Counted from the stretch's first letter, positions 1 through 8,769 are shown. The stretch: DNA of 64,000 bases from Nocardia sp. XZ_19_385 (GCF_015355755.1 NZ_JACVEE010000001.1:310001-374000), one strand, 5' to 3'. A program made the numbers and translations. Notes: a model not told the origin generated them from the letters alone.

Positions 1-614
1 ACGACGTCACCATGGGCGTACTGCTGCAGGCACTCACCGAAACCTCCACCGAGGTGCTCACCCCGCAACTGAGCGATCTGATCCACAAGTTCAGCAGCCA
101 ATTGCGTTCCTTCACACCGCTGTTCGAAGCCATCATCACCCTGAGCACCGCGGTCGCCGACACCCAGCGGTATCCCTCGGACTATCTGCTCGACCAGTAC
201 GCGGCGTTCTTCGGCGGAGCGGGCGAGTTCACCGGCGCCACTTTCCGGCTGGTCAACGCCATCCTGAATATCGAAATCTTCGTCACCGACCGGCCGCGCT
301 ACGACGCGTTCATCGACCTGGTCGTCACCGGCGTCCTCCCCGCCATCGGCAATGTCGGCGCGGTGGCCGAGGAATACTTCATCGGGTACACCACGGCGCT
401 GACACCGGTTGTCGCCGCGGTCGCGGCCACGGTGCCCGATCCGAGGCGATCCAAGGCCGAGATGGACGAAATCGTCCGCAGGCTGCAGCACATGTTCATC
501 GACACCCCGGACGGCCCGGCCCTGAACGTGGCGGTGACGCTGCGCGGAATGCCCGGCCTGGCTATCCCGCTGCTGGGCGAGCAGGGGTACAGCGCGCTGG
601 GAGGGCCGCGATGA
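1..614 (+). CDS. Mce family protein, C-terminal part (A position of the mce operon)
   Basis: The reading frame is open to the left edge, so only the last ~204 residues are present. The text is the helical tail of an Mce protein without the N-terminal MCE domain; an ATG at 12 is internal to the frame and not a convincing start. It is assigned to the A position because five further Mce proteins (B to F) follow in canonical order. Its stop overlaps the next start as ATGA (611-614), indicating translational coupling. Mce complexes are envelope importers of lipids or sterols with YrbE permeases; the yrbE genes should lie to the left of the window. Confidence 0.8.
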   Translation, partial: DVTMGVLLQALTETSTEVLTPQLSDLIHKFSSQLRSFTPLFEAIITLSTAVADTQRYPSDYLLDQYAAFFGGAGEFTGATFRLVNAILNIEIFVTDRPRYDAFIDLVVTGVLPAIGNVGAVAEEYFIGYTTALTPVVAAVAATVPDPRRSKAEMDEIVRRLQHMFIDTPDGPALNVAVTLRGMPGLAIPLLGEQGYSALGGPR

Positions 615-1633
615 AACCCCTGTCCCTGCGAGCCATCCTGGTGCGGCTGACGCTGTTCGCGGCGGCCATGCTCGCCCTGCTGCTGGTCATCGTGAACGCG
701 ATCACCCGGCCGATCGACGGCGAAACCTCCGCCTATACGGCCGAATTCACCGACGCCAGCGGCCTGAAGACCGGTGACGACGTGCGCATGTTCGGCGTGG
801 GGGTCGGGAAGGTCACCGCCATCGAGCTGAACGGCAGCCGCGCCGAGGTGCGGTTCACGGTGCAGGACGAGCGGCCCGTCTACGACACCAGCGTGATCGC
901 CATCCGCTACCAAACACTGACCGGTCAGCGATATGTCGACGTCCGCCAGCCCGACAAGCCCGGGCTGCTGCTGCCGCGCGGTGCGGCCATCGGCGCGGCG
1001 AACACGGTGCCGTCGTTCGACATCACCCAGCTGTTCAACGGTTTGCAGCCGGTGATTCAGGAGTTCTCCCCCGGTGCGCTCAACCAGTTCACCGAGAGCA
1101 TGCTCGCGGTCATCGAAGGCAACGGCTCCGGCATCGGACCGGCGCTGGACGCGATCGAGAAACTCAGCCGCTACACCACCGATCGACAGGCCGTCATCTC
1201 AACCATCGTGGCCAACCTGCACACCATCTCCAACCAGATCGGCGGCAAGTCACCGCATCTGGTGACACTGCTGGAAGGGATCGCCGAGGTGGTCACCGCC
1301 TTCCGCGCGCAATTGGACGGCCTGCTCGACTTCGCCGCGGTCGCCCCGACCGGGCTCGGACCGTTGAACCGGCTGATGGACACCCTCGGTTTCACCGAGC
1401 CCGAGAATCCGGACGTCTACAACGACCTGCTTGTGCTGTTCCCCGACCCGCAGGCCGCGGCCGACGCGGTCGGCAAGCTGCCGGGGCTGCTACAAGCGCT
1501 GAGCAATCTCCTGCCGCCTGCGAATGCCGCCGCCAATCAGGTCAGTCTCACCTGTTCCAAAGGCAATGCCGAACTGCCGCAAGTGCTTTCGGTGCTCGTG
1601 GCCGGACAGCGGGTGGCGATATGCAACGGATGA
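611..1633 (+). CDS. mceB: Mce family protein B
   Basis: A 340-residue Mce protein. An N-terminal membrane anchor (about residues 10-30) is followed by the MCE domain (about 40-115, with the GLKTGDDVRMFGVGVGKV core) and a long helical tail. Two cysteines sit near the C-terminus (SLTCSKG and VAICNG), as is common in B-type proteins. It should form one subunit of the periplasm-spanning Mce hexamer that shuttles lipid substrates to the YrbE permease. The start is fixed by ATGA overlap with the preceding gene, and the end overlaps mceC by 13 bases. The substrate cannot be read from the sequence. Confidence 0.9.
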   Translation: MKPLSLRAILVRLTLFAAAMLALLLVIVNAITRPIDGETSAYTAEFTDASGLKTGDDVRMFGVGVGKVTAIELNGSRAEVRFTVQDERPVYDTSVIAIRYQTLTGQRYVDVRQPDKPGLLLPRGAAIGAANTVPSFDITQLFNGLQPVIQEFSPGALNQFTESMLAVIEGNGSGIGPALDAIEKLSRYTTDRQAVISTIVANLHTISNQIGGKSPHLVTLLEGIAEVVTAFRAQLDGLLDFAAVAPTGLGPLNRLMDTLGFTEPENPDVYNDLLVLFPDPQAAADAVGKLPGLLQALSNLLPPANAAANQVSLTCSKGNAELPQVLSVLVAGQRVAICNG

Positions 1634-2649
1634 CGCTCTTCTCGATGGAACGCTGGTTGCCGCTGGCGCGCACCCCGGACCGGCACGAAGCAGCGACACA
1701 CCGCCGGGAATTCCGGCTCGGCATCATCGGGGCTGCGTTCGTCGCGGTGCTGCTGGTCGCTACGGCTGTCATTTATGTTCTGCCGCTTGGTAAATCGACC
1801 TACACCGCGGAGCTCTCCGAGGCGCAGTCGATCCGGGAGGGTGCGCAGGTGCGGGTCGCGGGGATCACCGTCGGGTCGGTGACCGAGCTCGAGTTGCTGC
1901 CCGACCGGGTGCGAATGCGGTTCACCGTCGACCGCGAGGTGTTTCTCGGCGCGGACACCAGCCTGGAGATTCGCATGCTCACCGCCGTCGGCGGGCATTA
2001 CCTGGCGGTCTTCCCCGCCGGGGACAAACCCTTGGGCAAGAAGATGATTCCGCCCGACCGGGTGCGCCTGCCCTACAGCCTGGTGCAGACGCTGCAGGAC
2101 GCGGCCGCTCCGGTGTCGGAGGTGGATGGCGACACCCTGCGCAACAATCTTGCCGCCCTGCAGGAGTCGATCCAGAACAGTCCCGATGCGTTACGTCAAA
2201 TGGGCACTGCCACACAGAGTTTCGTGACCATTCTGCAGCGCCAGAATCAGGATGTGTCACGAGCGCTGACCGTTCTGGACGAATACCTCGGTGCCGTCGA
2301 TGTCCACAAGTCACTGCTCGGCACCTTCGTCCGGGAGCTCGGCATACTACTCATTCTCGGCCTGAACAAGCGTGCCGAGATCGAGGTGGCACTGACCATT
2401 ACCGCGCAGCTGCTGTCGCGGATCGCGGCGCTGGAACCGTCCTATCGGGACATCTTGAAGCCGATGACGAGCAAACTGCGAGAACTGCTGCCGCAACTGG
2501 AGCAGCTGAGCAACCAGCTGGATGTGGCATTGCCCGCGTGGAAGGAGTTGCGCGAACGGCTCGTCGCGGCAACCACTTCCGAGGAGGGCCTCGTCATCGA
2601 TCACTCGATGCTGAACGTATGCGTGCCGGTGCCGGGGCGGGGGTGCTGA
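1621..2649 (+). CDS. mceC: Mce family protein C
   Basis: A 342-residue Mce protein. The membrane anchor lies at about residues 34-55, after a cytoplasmic head, and the MCE domain spans about 58-135 (REGAQVRVAGITVGSV). A helical region follows that is rich in leucine and glutamine. The start overlaps the end of mceB, consistent with a tightly coupled operon. A second in-frame ATG (MTLFS, residue 4) is possible. It is expected to assemble with the other five Mce subunits in the cell envelope. Confidence 0.9.
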   Translation: MQRMTLFSMERWLPLARTPDRHEAATHRREFRLGIIGAAFVAVLLVATAVIYVLPLGKSTYTAELSEAQSIREGAQVRVAGITVGSVTELELLPDRVRMRFTVDREVFLGADTSLEIRMLTAVGGHYLAVFPAGDKPLGKKMIPPDRVRLPYSLVQTLQDAAAPVSEVDGDTLRNNLAALQESIQNSPDALRQMGTATQSFVTILQRQNQDVSRALTVLDEYLGAVDVHKSLLGTFVRELGILLILGLNKRAEIEVALTITAQLLSRIAALEPSYRDILKPMTSKLRELLPQLEQLSNQLDVALPAWKELRERLVAATTSEEGLVIDHSMLNVCVPVPGRGC

Positions 2650-2650
2650 G

Positions 2651-3733
2651 ATGATCAAGCGGATCCTCGGCGCACCCGGATTCGTCACCGTCGCGGGCGC
2701 GCTCGCGTTATCGATCGTCACGATCATCGCGTATCTGATCGTGTTCGATCCGATGAAGAAGACCATTTCCTACTGCGCGATGATGCCCGACGCGGTCGGG
2801 CTCTACCCCGGCAACCACGTCACCATGCTGGGCATTCCGATCGGCACCGTGGACACCATCCGGCCCGAAGGCGCCGGTGTGCGGGTCGAGTTCCAGCTCG
2901 AAGCCGAACGGGCGCTGCGCGGTGAGGTGACCGCGACCACGGTGTCCGACAGCCTAGTCGCCGACCGCAACCTTGCGGTGCTCGGCGATGCTATGTCGGC
3001 GGACCGCTGGGATCCCGGCACCTGCATCACCAAGACCTTCACGCCGAAGAGCATCAGTCAGACGCTGCAAGGCTTTTCGCAGCTCGCCGATCAGCTCAAC
3101 GGCGCCACCCGGCCCGGCGAAAGGACCCGCATCCACGACAGCGTCCTCGCCTTCGAGCACGCGACCGCCGGCACCGGGCCTGCGCTCAACAAACTGATCA
3201 AGGACCTCGGTCAAGCCCTGCGCGCACCCGACGCCGCCATCGGGCATATCGGATCGCTGCTCGACTCGTATTCGGGACTGATCAACAGCATCGCGATGAA
3301 CTGGGACATGATCACCGATGTCCTGGCCCGCGCCGGTACCGGTATCGCGTTCATCAACGAGCTGTGGGATACCGCGGTGCGGCTGATCAACTCGCTGCTG
3401 GTGATCCTGCCGTGGTTCAACGAGATGGCAAGGGAATGGGGGCGGCCGCTGCTCGGGGCGCTGGACGGCGCGCTGCCCGGGCTGCGGCTGCTGGCGGCGA
3501 ACGTGGCGACGTTACAGCAGATCGTCACGATGATTCCGCCGATCGTGGACGCTTTCGCGCAGATGCTCGACCCGGTGACCGGCAAACCGCGGCTGACCTA
3601 CGCACCGCCGAAAGTGGCGCTCCCGCAGGAACAAGCCGATCAGATCTGCGCGGCCGTCAACGCGCTGGTGCCAGGGAAATGCCGGACCGATGCCAACCTG
3701 GTACCGCTGCTGCTCGGATCGGCGGGTGCGTAA
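2651..3733 (+). CDS. mceD: Mce family protein D
   Basis: A 360-residue Mce protein with an N-terminal transmembrane anchor (about 10-32), an MCE domain (about 38-120, core GLYPGNHVTMLGIPIGTV) and an extended helical tail ending in a proline- and alanine-rich section. It begins one base after the mceC stop and its TAA stop overlaps the mceE ATG (TAATG). It occupies the D slot of the operon and should contribute one of the six subunits of the Mce channel. Confidence 0.9.
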   Translation: MIKRILGAPGFVTVAGALALSIVTIIAYLIVFDPMKKTISYCAMMPDAVGLYPGNHVTMLGIPIGTVDTIRPEGAGVRVEFQLEAERALRGEVTATTVSDSLVADRNLAVLGDAMSADRWDPGTCITKTFTPKSISQTLQGFSQLADQLNGATRPGERTRIHDSVLAFEHATAGTGPALNKLIKDLGQALRAPDAAIGHIGSLLDSYSGLINSIAMNWDMITDVLARAGTGIAFINELWDTAVRLINSLLVILPWFNEMAREWGRPLLGALDGALPGLRLLAANVATLQQIVTMIPPIVDAFAQMLDPVTGKPRLTYAPPKVALPQEQADQICAAVNALVPGKCRTDANLVPLLLGSAGA

Positions 3734-4773
3734 TGCGCTGCAAGCCAATTCTTTCGGTCGCCATCGTCTTCCTGGTTACAGCCTGCGGCTTCGACCCCTC
3801 CCAGGTGCCGGTGCCCGGCGCGAATGTCTCCGGCCCGACCTATCAGGTGCATATCGAACTGGCCCATGCCCTCAACCTGCCCGCCCAGGCCAAGGTCGTC
3901 GCCAACGGCGCCCACATCGGGACCCTGCGCGAAGTCCGGGTGGTCGACCCGGCACCGGAGCAGCCCGGGCGGGTCGAAGCGATCGTCGCCATCAGCGACT
4001 CGGTCCAGTTGCCCGTCGACACCACCGTGCAGCTGCGGCAGAACACCATCCTCGGCGACATCTTCATCGGACTCAACACGCCCGCAACCGGTTTCGGTAA
4101 GACGATACCGCCGGGCGGCACCATCCCGCTCGCGCAGACCCGGCCCGCGCTGCAGATCGAAGACCTGCTCGCGGGCATGTCCACCTTTGTCGGCGGTGGG
4201 GCGGTGCAGCAGCTGCAAGACATGATCATCCGGCTGAACCGGGTGCTGCCGGAGCAACCCGCCGAGACCGCCCGGATCTTCGACGTGCTCGGCAGGGACG
4301 TGGAAGACGTTGCGGGGAACCTGGATTCGGTCGATCGATTCCTCGACGCGATCGAGAAGGATCTCGCTGCGGTCCTGGACAATCCACGCGAGCTCGGGGA
4401 ATTGCTCAGTGCGCGCGGCGCGATCGAGATTCCGGCCGATGCCAAATCTCTGGTGCTGACCCTGGGCGTGATCGGCGGGCTCGGGATCGTCGGACATGCG
4501 GTGGAATGGCTCGGGCCGCTGCTGGAGGCCAGCGATGCCGCAGCCAAAGCCCTTGTCCCGCTGCTGTACTCGAATCGGCCGCTGGATCTGACGGCGCCGT
4601 CCAACCTGCACAGCCTGGTGGCGCTGATCCGGGACAAGATCATCCCGTTCGTGCAGCGCGGGCCGAAGGTGGCTATCGGACGGATCGAGGTCGAGGGTGC
4701 GCCCGCGGTCGCCGCCGACGAGCAGGTCGCCGCGATCATCAACACGCTCAGGATGATCGGGGTGGTCCGATGA
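3733..4773 (+). CDS. mceE: Mce family lipoprotein E (LprK type)
   Basis: A 346-residue Mce protein with a lipoprotein signal peptide: a short basic start, a hydrophobic stretch and the lipobox LVTAC, giving lipidation at Cys17. This is the known hallmark of the E subunit, which is anchored by lipid rather than by a membrane helix. The MCE domain covers about residues 33-120 (LPAQAKVVANGAHIGTL). The frame is open far upstream, but the ATG at 3733 is chosen because it overlaps the mceD stop and directly begins the signal peptide. Confidence 0.92.
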   Translation: MRCKPILSVAIVFLVTACGFDPSQVPVPGANVSGPTYQVHIELAHALNLPAQAKVVANGAHIGTLREVRVVDPAPEQPGRVEAIVAISDSVQLPVDTTVQLRQNTILGDIFIGLNTPATGFGKTIPPGGTIPLAQTRPALQIEDLLAGMSTFVGGGAVQQLQDMIIRLNRVLPEQPAETARIFDVLGRDVEDVAGNLDSVDRFLDAIEKDLAAVLDNPRELGELLSARGAIEIPADAKSLVLTLGVIGGLGIVGHAVEWLGPLLEASDAAAKALVPLLYSNRPLDLTAPSNLHSLVALIRDKIIPFVQRGPKVAIGRIEVEGAPAVAADEQVAAIINTLRMIGVVR

Positions 4774-5774
4774 GTTTCGACAGTGTCTCCGAAGCGCGCA
4801 CCCGGCAGCTCGGATCCCTGGTATCGCTGCTCGCGATCGGCACGATCCTGGTGGTCGGCGCCGCCTATCTCACCTTCGGCGTGGTCAAGGTCGACTGGTT
4901 CGCCGAACGGATGACCGCGACCATGGTGGTGCCGGATTCCGGTGGGCTGCTGCCCCGTTCGAAGGTGCTGCTCTCGGGGATCGAGATCGGCAAGGTCACC
5001 ACCGTCCAGCACATCGGCGCCGGGATCGAGGTCGCGTTCGATTACGACGCCGACTACCGAGTCCCGGTGACCAGTAGGGTGCGGATCGAGGCGCTGTCCG
5101 GTCTCGGCGAGCCGTATGTCGAGTTCCGGCCCACCCAGGGCGGCGGGCCGTTTCTGCGCGACGGGGAGCGCGTCGACGCCGCCGTGATAAGTGCACCGGT
5201 GTCGATCCCCGATGTCGCGCGGACCGCGACCGAGTTGCTGCGGCAGCTGGATCCGAAGGCGTTGAGCGCGATCGTCGCGAATTTCAGCATCGGGCTCGCG
5301 GGCACCGAAACGGTGATTCCGCACCTGTCCAGGTCCACCGATCTACTGGCGGCGACGCTGCTCAGCCGGACCGAGCTGATTCGCAAGATGCTCCTCGACA
5401 TGCAGGCCGAGGCGGAGCAGATGGCGTGGGGCGGCGAGCAGCTGAGCGGAGCCTCGGCCACGTGGGCCGATTTCGGGCCACGCGTCGCCGAGGTCGCCGC
5501 CTCGATCGCGCGCATCATCCGGATCGGTGACACCCCCGCCGACTACCTCACCGACACCGAGGAAATGACCGGGCTGGTGCCGCTGCTCAATCAGGTGGCC
5601 GGCAAGGTGGACAAGCTCGGGCCGGAGCTGCGCAAGCTGCTGCCGGTGTTCGAGCCGCTGTTCGCGATGCTGCCCGGACTGATCTCACGCATCGATCTGG
5701 GGGCTCTGATCTCGCAGGCGCTGCATTCCACCAGTCCCGATGGTGCGGTGCAGTTGCAGATCGGGATCAGGTGA
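4770..5774 (+). CDS. mceF: Mce family protein F
   Basis: A 334-residue protein closing the operon. It has an N-terminal anchor (about 15-38), an MCE domain (about 45-125, core GGLLPRSKVLLSGIEIGKV) and a helical tail. The ATG at 4770 overlaps the mceE stop (ATGA) and is preferred although the frame stays open upstream. The 3' end overlaps the convergent membrane-protein gene by 8 bases, so the operon ends here without room for a separate terminator. No Mce-associated genes follow. Confidence 0.9.
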   Translation: MSFDSVSEARTRQLGSLVSLLAIGTILVVGAAYLTFGVVKVDWFAERMTATMVVPDSGGLLPRSKVLLSGIEIGKVTTVQHIGAGIEVAFDYDADYRVPVTSRVRIEALSGLGEPYVEFRPTQGGGPFLRDGERVDAAVISAPVSIPDVARTATELLRQLDPKALSAIVANFSIGLAGTETVIPHLSRSTDLLAATLLSRTELIRKMLLDMQAEAEQMAWGGEQLSGASATWADFGPRVAEVAASIARIIRIGDTPADYLTDTEEMTGLVPLLNQVAGKVDKLGPELRKLLPVFEPLFAMLPGLISRIDLGALISQALHSTSPDGAVQLQIGIR

Positions 5775-6426
5775 CCGTCGGGACGCCTACCCCGTCAGCG
5801 CGCCTGGTGCGCAGCATGGCGATGCTGATCGCCAAGAGCCACAGCATCATCAGGCCGCCCATGGTGGCGGTGGTGCCCCAGCCGTTGGCGGCGTAGAAGT
5901 TCGCGGGGTTGTTCCCGAAGAACAGCGACGGGACGAACAGCAGCTGCGCCGCGGCCAGGAGGTAGGCCGACCACACCGTCCAGTCCGGCAGCAGTCGCGC
6001 CTTGGACATCGCGAAACCGAAGGCGCACAGGAACAGTGCCATCAGCAGCTTCGAGATCGAGCCGTACAGGATGTAGGTGCCGGTCACGGTGATGGTCGGA
6101 TCGATCGGCTCCGCGGCCTCGATCACCGCGCCGACCTCCAGGCCGGTGGAGACGAACGAGACGGTGATCCACATCAGGCCGGCCGCGGTCACCAGCCCGC
6201 CCGCCCATTCATACTGCGGCGCATGGGCTTTCACGAGATAGCGGAGTCCGGACATGAAGACGACGAACAGTGTCAGGCCGGTGAGACCGAACAGGCTGCG
6301 GGTGAAGACGTTCCAGTCCGGCGGTGGGCCGGAGTAGAGGAAGTAGAGCGGTAGTTCGACCAGCGTGAGCGCGGTGGCGATCAGCCCGGCGGTGCCGATG
6401 ACTGTGCGGATCATGGTGCTGTCCAT
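5767..6426 (-). CDS. Integral membrane protein of unknown function
   Basis: A 219-residue, strongly hydrophobic protein with about six predicted membrane segments. An N-terminal helix ends near ELPLYFLYSG, and aromatic-rich loops contain PPPDWNVF and FFGNNPANFYAANGWG. This resembles the DUF4386-like membrane proteins of actinobacteria, but I cannot assign a reaction. It is divergent from the TetR gene at 6534 across about 107 bases that hold an AT-rich palindrome, so it is the most likely target of that regulator. It converges with mceF, overlapping its end by 8 bases. Confidence 0.75.
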   Translation of the reverse strand: MDSTMIRTVIGTAGLIATALTLVELPLYFLYSGPPPDWNVFTRSLFGLTGLTLFVVFMSGLRYLVKAHAPQYEWAGGLVTAAGLMWITVSFVSTGLEVGAVIEAAEPIDPTITVTGTYILYGSISKLLMALFLCAFGFAMSKARLLPDWTVWSAYLLAAAQLLFVPSLFFGNNPANFYAANGWGTTATMGGLMMLWLLAISIAMLRTRRADGVGVPTVT

Positions 6427-6462
6427 CGGGTTTCACTCCAGACGGCCGCTGCCGCGGCCATT

Positions 6463-6479
6463 AGTATATGTCTTATACT
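6463..6479. promoter_or_regulatory. Palindromic operator with overlapping divergent -10 boxes
   Basis: AGTATA-TGTCT-TATACT is a perfect inverted repeat with 6-base arms in an otherwise GC-rich region. Because TATACT reads the same on each strand, each arm could serve as a -10 box, one for the TetR gene to the right and one for the membrane protein to the left. A further TATAC follows at about 6488. A TetR dimer bound here would block both promoters. Confidence 0.5.
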
Positions 6480-6533
6480 TTAAGTGTTATACCCTGGCGT
6501 GTACAAGCCGCATCAGACTGGAGAGTGAGATCA

Positions 6534-7277
6534 GTGATTGCCGACCTCCCCGACGATCTGGCCCGGCTCTGGCGCGTACCCAAAGGCTCCCGCCTCGGCC
6601 GGCCCGCCGCACTCGACGTGGACGTGGTTGTGCGCACCGCCATCGAACTGGCCGACCGCGACGGCCTGCCGGGCGCCACACTCCCCAAACTCGCCGCCGA
6701 ACTCGGCGTCACCCCCATGTCGCTCTACCGCCACGTCGGATCCAAGGACGAACTCCTCACCCTGATGGGCGACCTCGCCTTCGGTCCCCCACCGGAATAC
6801 CCACCACCACACAACGATTGGCGCGCCATGCTGCGCCAATGGGCCCACGCGCAATGGGCAGTCCACCGCCGCCGCCCCTGGCTCGCCCACCTACCGATCT
6901 CCGGCCCCCCGCGCGGCCCACACCTCCTCGCCTGGGTCGACGCGGGCCTGCGCGCCGTGCGCGACACCGGCCTGGACCCCGCCGCGAAACTCGGCACCCT
7001 CACCGTCGTCAGCGGCTACGTCCGCCACGCCGATCTGCTGGCACAGCAACTCGCCGAAGGCTGGCTGGCCGACGGCACCGCCCAGCCACGGCACGAACAA
7101 ACCTACGGCCGCCAAATGTCAGCCCTGATCGACCCCAACCGTTTTCCCGACGCAGCCGCCCTGTTCGCCTCCGGGCTGTTCGAGTCGCCACCACCGACCA
7201 CCGATCCCACCGGCGACGACTTCCACTTCGGACTGGATCTGATTCTCGATGGTGTGGCAGTCGCGATAGCGCGCTGA
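6534..7277 (+). CDS. TetR family transcriptional regulator (TetR_C-type C-terminal domain)
   Basis: About 247 residues from the GTG at 6534, which has a GGAGAG ribosome-binding site 8 bases upstream; the longer frame from 6468 would start inside the AT-rich operator. The helix-turn-helix is at about 33-75 (LPKLAAELGVTPMSLYRHVGSKDELL). The C-terminal domain, with paired histidines and a proline-rich loop, resembles the classical TetR_C ligand pocket. It is divergent from the membrane protein at 5767-6426, and the palindrome between them suggests mutual repression lifted by an unknown small molecule. Confidence 0.85.
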   Translation: MIADLPDDLARLWRVPKGSRLGRPAALDVDVVVRTAIELADRDGLPGATLPKLAAELGVTPMSLYRHVGSKDELLTLMGDLAFGPPPEYPPPHNDWRAMLRQWAHAQWAVHRRRPWLAHLPISGPPRGPHLLAWVDAGLRAVRDTGLDPAAKLGTLTVVSGYVRHADLLAQQLAEGWLADGTAQPRHEQTYGRQMSALIDPNRFPDAAALFASGLFESPPPTTDPTGDDFHFGLDLILDGVAVAIAR

Positions 7278-7295
7278 GGCTGGGCCGACAGGTCG

Positions 7296-8186
7296 TCAGT
7301 CGCCGAAGATCTCATCGACGGAATCAGCGGTCGCCGCCCGGACAGTCCAAGTGCGAAGTTGAGCCTCTTCGGCGTGCAATGTGCGCTCTCGCATTTCGTC
7401 CGACAGCGACATTCCGCGAGCCGCGAGAACCTCTAGGAGCACCTCGGCAAAACCTTCAGCCCGACCTTCAGCGCGGCCTTCAGCCCGGCCTTCTGCCCTG
7501 ATCTTCTCGTAGAACTTGTCGCGGTAGACGGTGGTCATGAGTGCCTCCAAGGCTTTCTGGATGTGCTGGGAGGATGCCTCGCGTATGGCGGAATTGTAGC
7601 GACATTTCCGATCCTCATCGAGGTTTGCTATCGCCGCCAAGACGAGGTGCTGGTTGACGGCAGCGTTCAGGTCGAGTGCGCCTGTCAGACAAGCCAGTAC
7701 GGCCAGTTCCGGATTCGCGGTAGCCAGGCCTGGATCCGTGGGATCAGGGGTGTTGGCCGGACCTATGACATGTGGGGTGAGGGTGAAACCACGGTGGCCG
7801 AGGTGGATGGGACGTGCGCAAGCACGGGCCACCCTGTGCTTACGCGCGACCACGATTAAGTGAACGTCGCAGCGGTGGGTTGCGTGGGCGTTCACCACAT
7901 AGGCCGGCCAACTGCGTCGCTTGTGCGGCTTCGGCTCGGCTGTCTGCGGCTCGATGATCGCGACGAGGCGCTGGGCCTCCGACGCGAGCAGCACGACGAG
8001 GTCTGCGCGGTACTCCTTGGGTTTCGGTGGGTCGCAGGTGCTGAGGTCGCTGTCTGCGATGGTGACGGTCGGGTGGTTTGGGGTGGGGACGCCCATCGCG
8101 CCGAGGAGCGCGAGGACCAGCTGTGGGTTGTTGCGGCACAGCTCGCGGATGGTGTCGTGAACTAGGCCTGGCATGGGGATGATCAT
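7296..8186 (-). CDS. Rpn-like (PD-(D/E)XK) nuclease-family protein
   Basis: A 296-residue protein. The N-terminal half has the nuclease-fold signature of Rpn/transposase-like proteins: an acidic strand in YRADLVVLL followed by LVAIIEPQ, which could supply the D and the ExQ-type catalytic pair. The C-terminus carries a repeated EGRA linker ([15 protein letters not shown]) and an amphipathic tail, both typical of this family. Known Rpn proteins are recombination-promoting DNases, but the actinobacterial branch is mostly uncharacterised. A second start at residue 5 (MPGLVHD) matches the usual family N-terminus equally well. It lies next to the tRNA-flanked interval at 8263-10814. Confidence 0.6.
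   Translation of the reverse strand: MIIPMPGLVHDTIRELCRNNPQLVLALLGAMGVPTPNHPTVTIADSDLSTCDPPKPKEYRADLVVLLASEAQRLVAIIEPQTAEPKPHKRRSWPAYVVNAHATHRCDVHLIVVARKHRVARACARPIHLGHRGFTLTPHVIGPANTPDPTDPGLATANPELAVLACLTGALDLNAAVNQHLVLAAIANLDEDRKCRYNSAIREASSQHIQKALEALMTTVYRDKFYEKIRAEGRAEGRAEGRAEGFAEVLLEVLAARGMSLSDEMRERTLHAEEAQLRTWTVRAATADSVDEIFGD
7451..7498 (-). repeat. Four tandem 12-bp repeats encoding EGRA units
   Basis: Four consecutive 12-bp units (AACCTTCAGCCC, GACCTTCAGCGC, GGCCTTCAGCCC, GGCCTTCTGCCC on the plus strand) lie inside the Rpn-like gene and encode its repeated AEGR linker. They are in frame, so copy-number slippage would lengthen or shorten the linker without disrupting the gene. Confidence 0.8.
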
Positions 8187-8262
8187 GGGGCCGGGGTCCG
8201 ACAGGTGGCGGGCTGTAAGTCGGCTACCTGCAACGATATTGGAACGCGGTCGGGCGTTTCCG

Positions 8263-8330
8263 GGACTCGTAGCTCAACCGGGAGAGCAACGGCTTTGCAC
8301 GCAGCCCCGGTCGCATCGACCGGCGTGGCA
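8263..8330 (+). pseudogene. Decayed tRNA copy related to the tRNA-Ala at 10742
   Basis: The 5' acceptor strand, D arm (GCTC/GAGC) and anticodon-loop sequence TTTGCAC are preserved. A 25-base block and an 11-base block are identical to the tRNA-Ala(TGC) gene at 10742-10814. The anticodon stem no longer pairs fully. The T-arm position holds a hairpin (CCGGT/ACCGG at 8307-8323) without the conserved TTC loop, and no complementary 3' acceptor strand follows. The G3 of the alanine identity pair is A here. It is best read as a remnant or duplication scar, not a working tRNA. Confidence 0.6.
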
Positions 8331-8412
8331 GCGCGGGCAGCGCGGTGCGAGCTGGGAGGATTCTGTGTTGAAGGTTGTTCCCGGTTGCACCCCAACAGGA
8401 GGACGTACCGTC

Positions 8413-8769
8413 ATGCCAAGGATTCATATCGCACTGATCGCGGCCACCATCGGCGTCTCCACCGCATGCGGCAGTGTCGCAGCCGCACCACCGTCCCAGG
8501 GCGATATCGCCAGATCACCCGCGCTAGTAGCGGCGCAGGATATGACAATCACGATCAAATTCGTCGGCGACGGCAGCCCGGAACCTCTCCAACTGCACGT
8601 TGAGCCCGATGACACGATCGAATACGTCAAGACCTTGATCGCCGACGAGACCGGGATCTCTCCGGACGCCCAGCGGCTTATCTACAAAGGCAAGCAGCTG
8701 GAAGACGGACGCACACTGTCGGACTACGACATCCAGAACAATGCGACGCTGCACATGGTCCAGCGGTAG
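8413..8769 (+). CDS. Ubiquitin-like lipoprotein lacking the C-terminal LRGG tail
   Basis: 118 residues. Residues 1-19 are a lipoprotein signal peptide with lipobox STAC (Cys19), then a ~24-residue linker. Residues 44-118 align with eukaryotic ubiquitin from Met1 to Arg72, with a three-residue insertion in the first beta hairpin. About 43 positions are identical by eye, including an unbroken [13 protein letters not shown]. The equivalents of Lys6, Lys27 and Lys48 remain; Lys11, 29, 33 and 63 are replaced. Ile44, His68 and Val70 of the hydrophobic patch are kept. The protein ends where LRGG would begin, so it cannot be conjugated by ubiquitin chemistry. The start has AGGAGG 10 bases upstream. 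It is predicted to be displayed on the outer face of the membrane or shed; the role is unknown. Confidence 0.85.
   Translation: MPRIHIALIAATIGVSTACGSVAAAPPSQGDIARSPALVAAQDMTITIKFVGDGSPEPLQLHVEPDDTIEYVKTLIADETGISPDAQRLIYKGKQLEDGRTLSDYDIQNNATLHMVQR

Noticed and set aside
3843..5324. A long minus-strand frame across mceE and mceF
   Set aside because: The plus-strand Mce genes are coupled by overlaps and carry MCE domains; the reverse frame is serine/arginine-rich noise.
7451..7498. Short tandem repeats considered as a CRISPR remnant
   Set aside because: The units are 12 bases, contiguous without spacers, and encode an in-frame protein linker.
8173..8412. N-terminal extension of the ubiquitin-like protein upstream of 8413
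   Set aside because: The extension runs through the tRNA relic and lacks conserved sequence; the AGGAGG site and lipoprotein signal fix the start at 8413.
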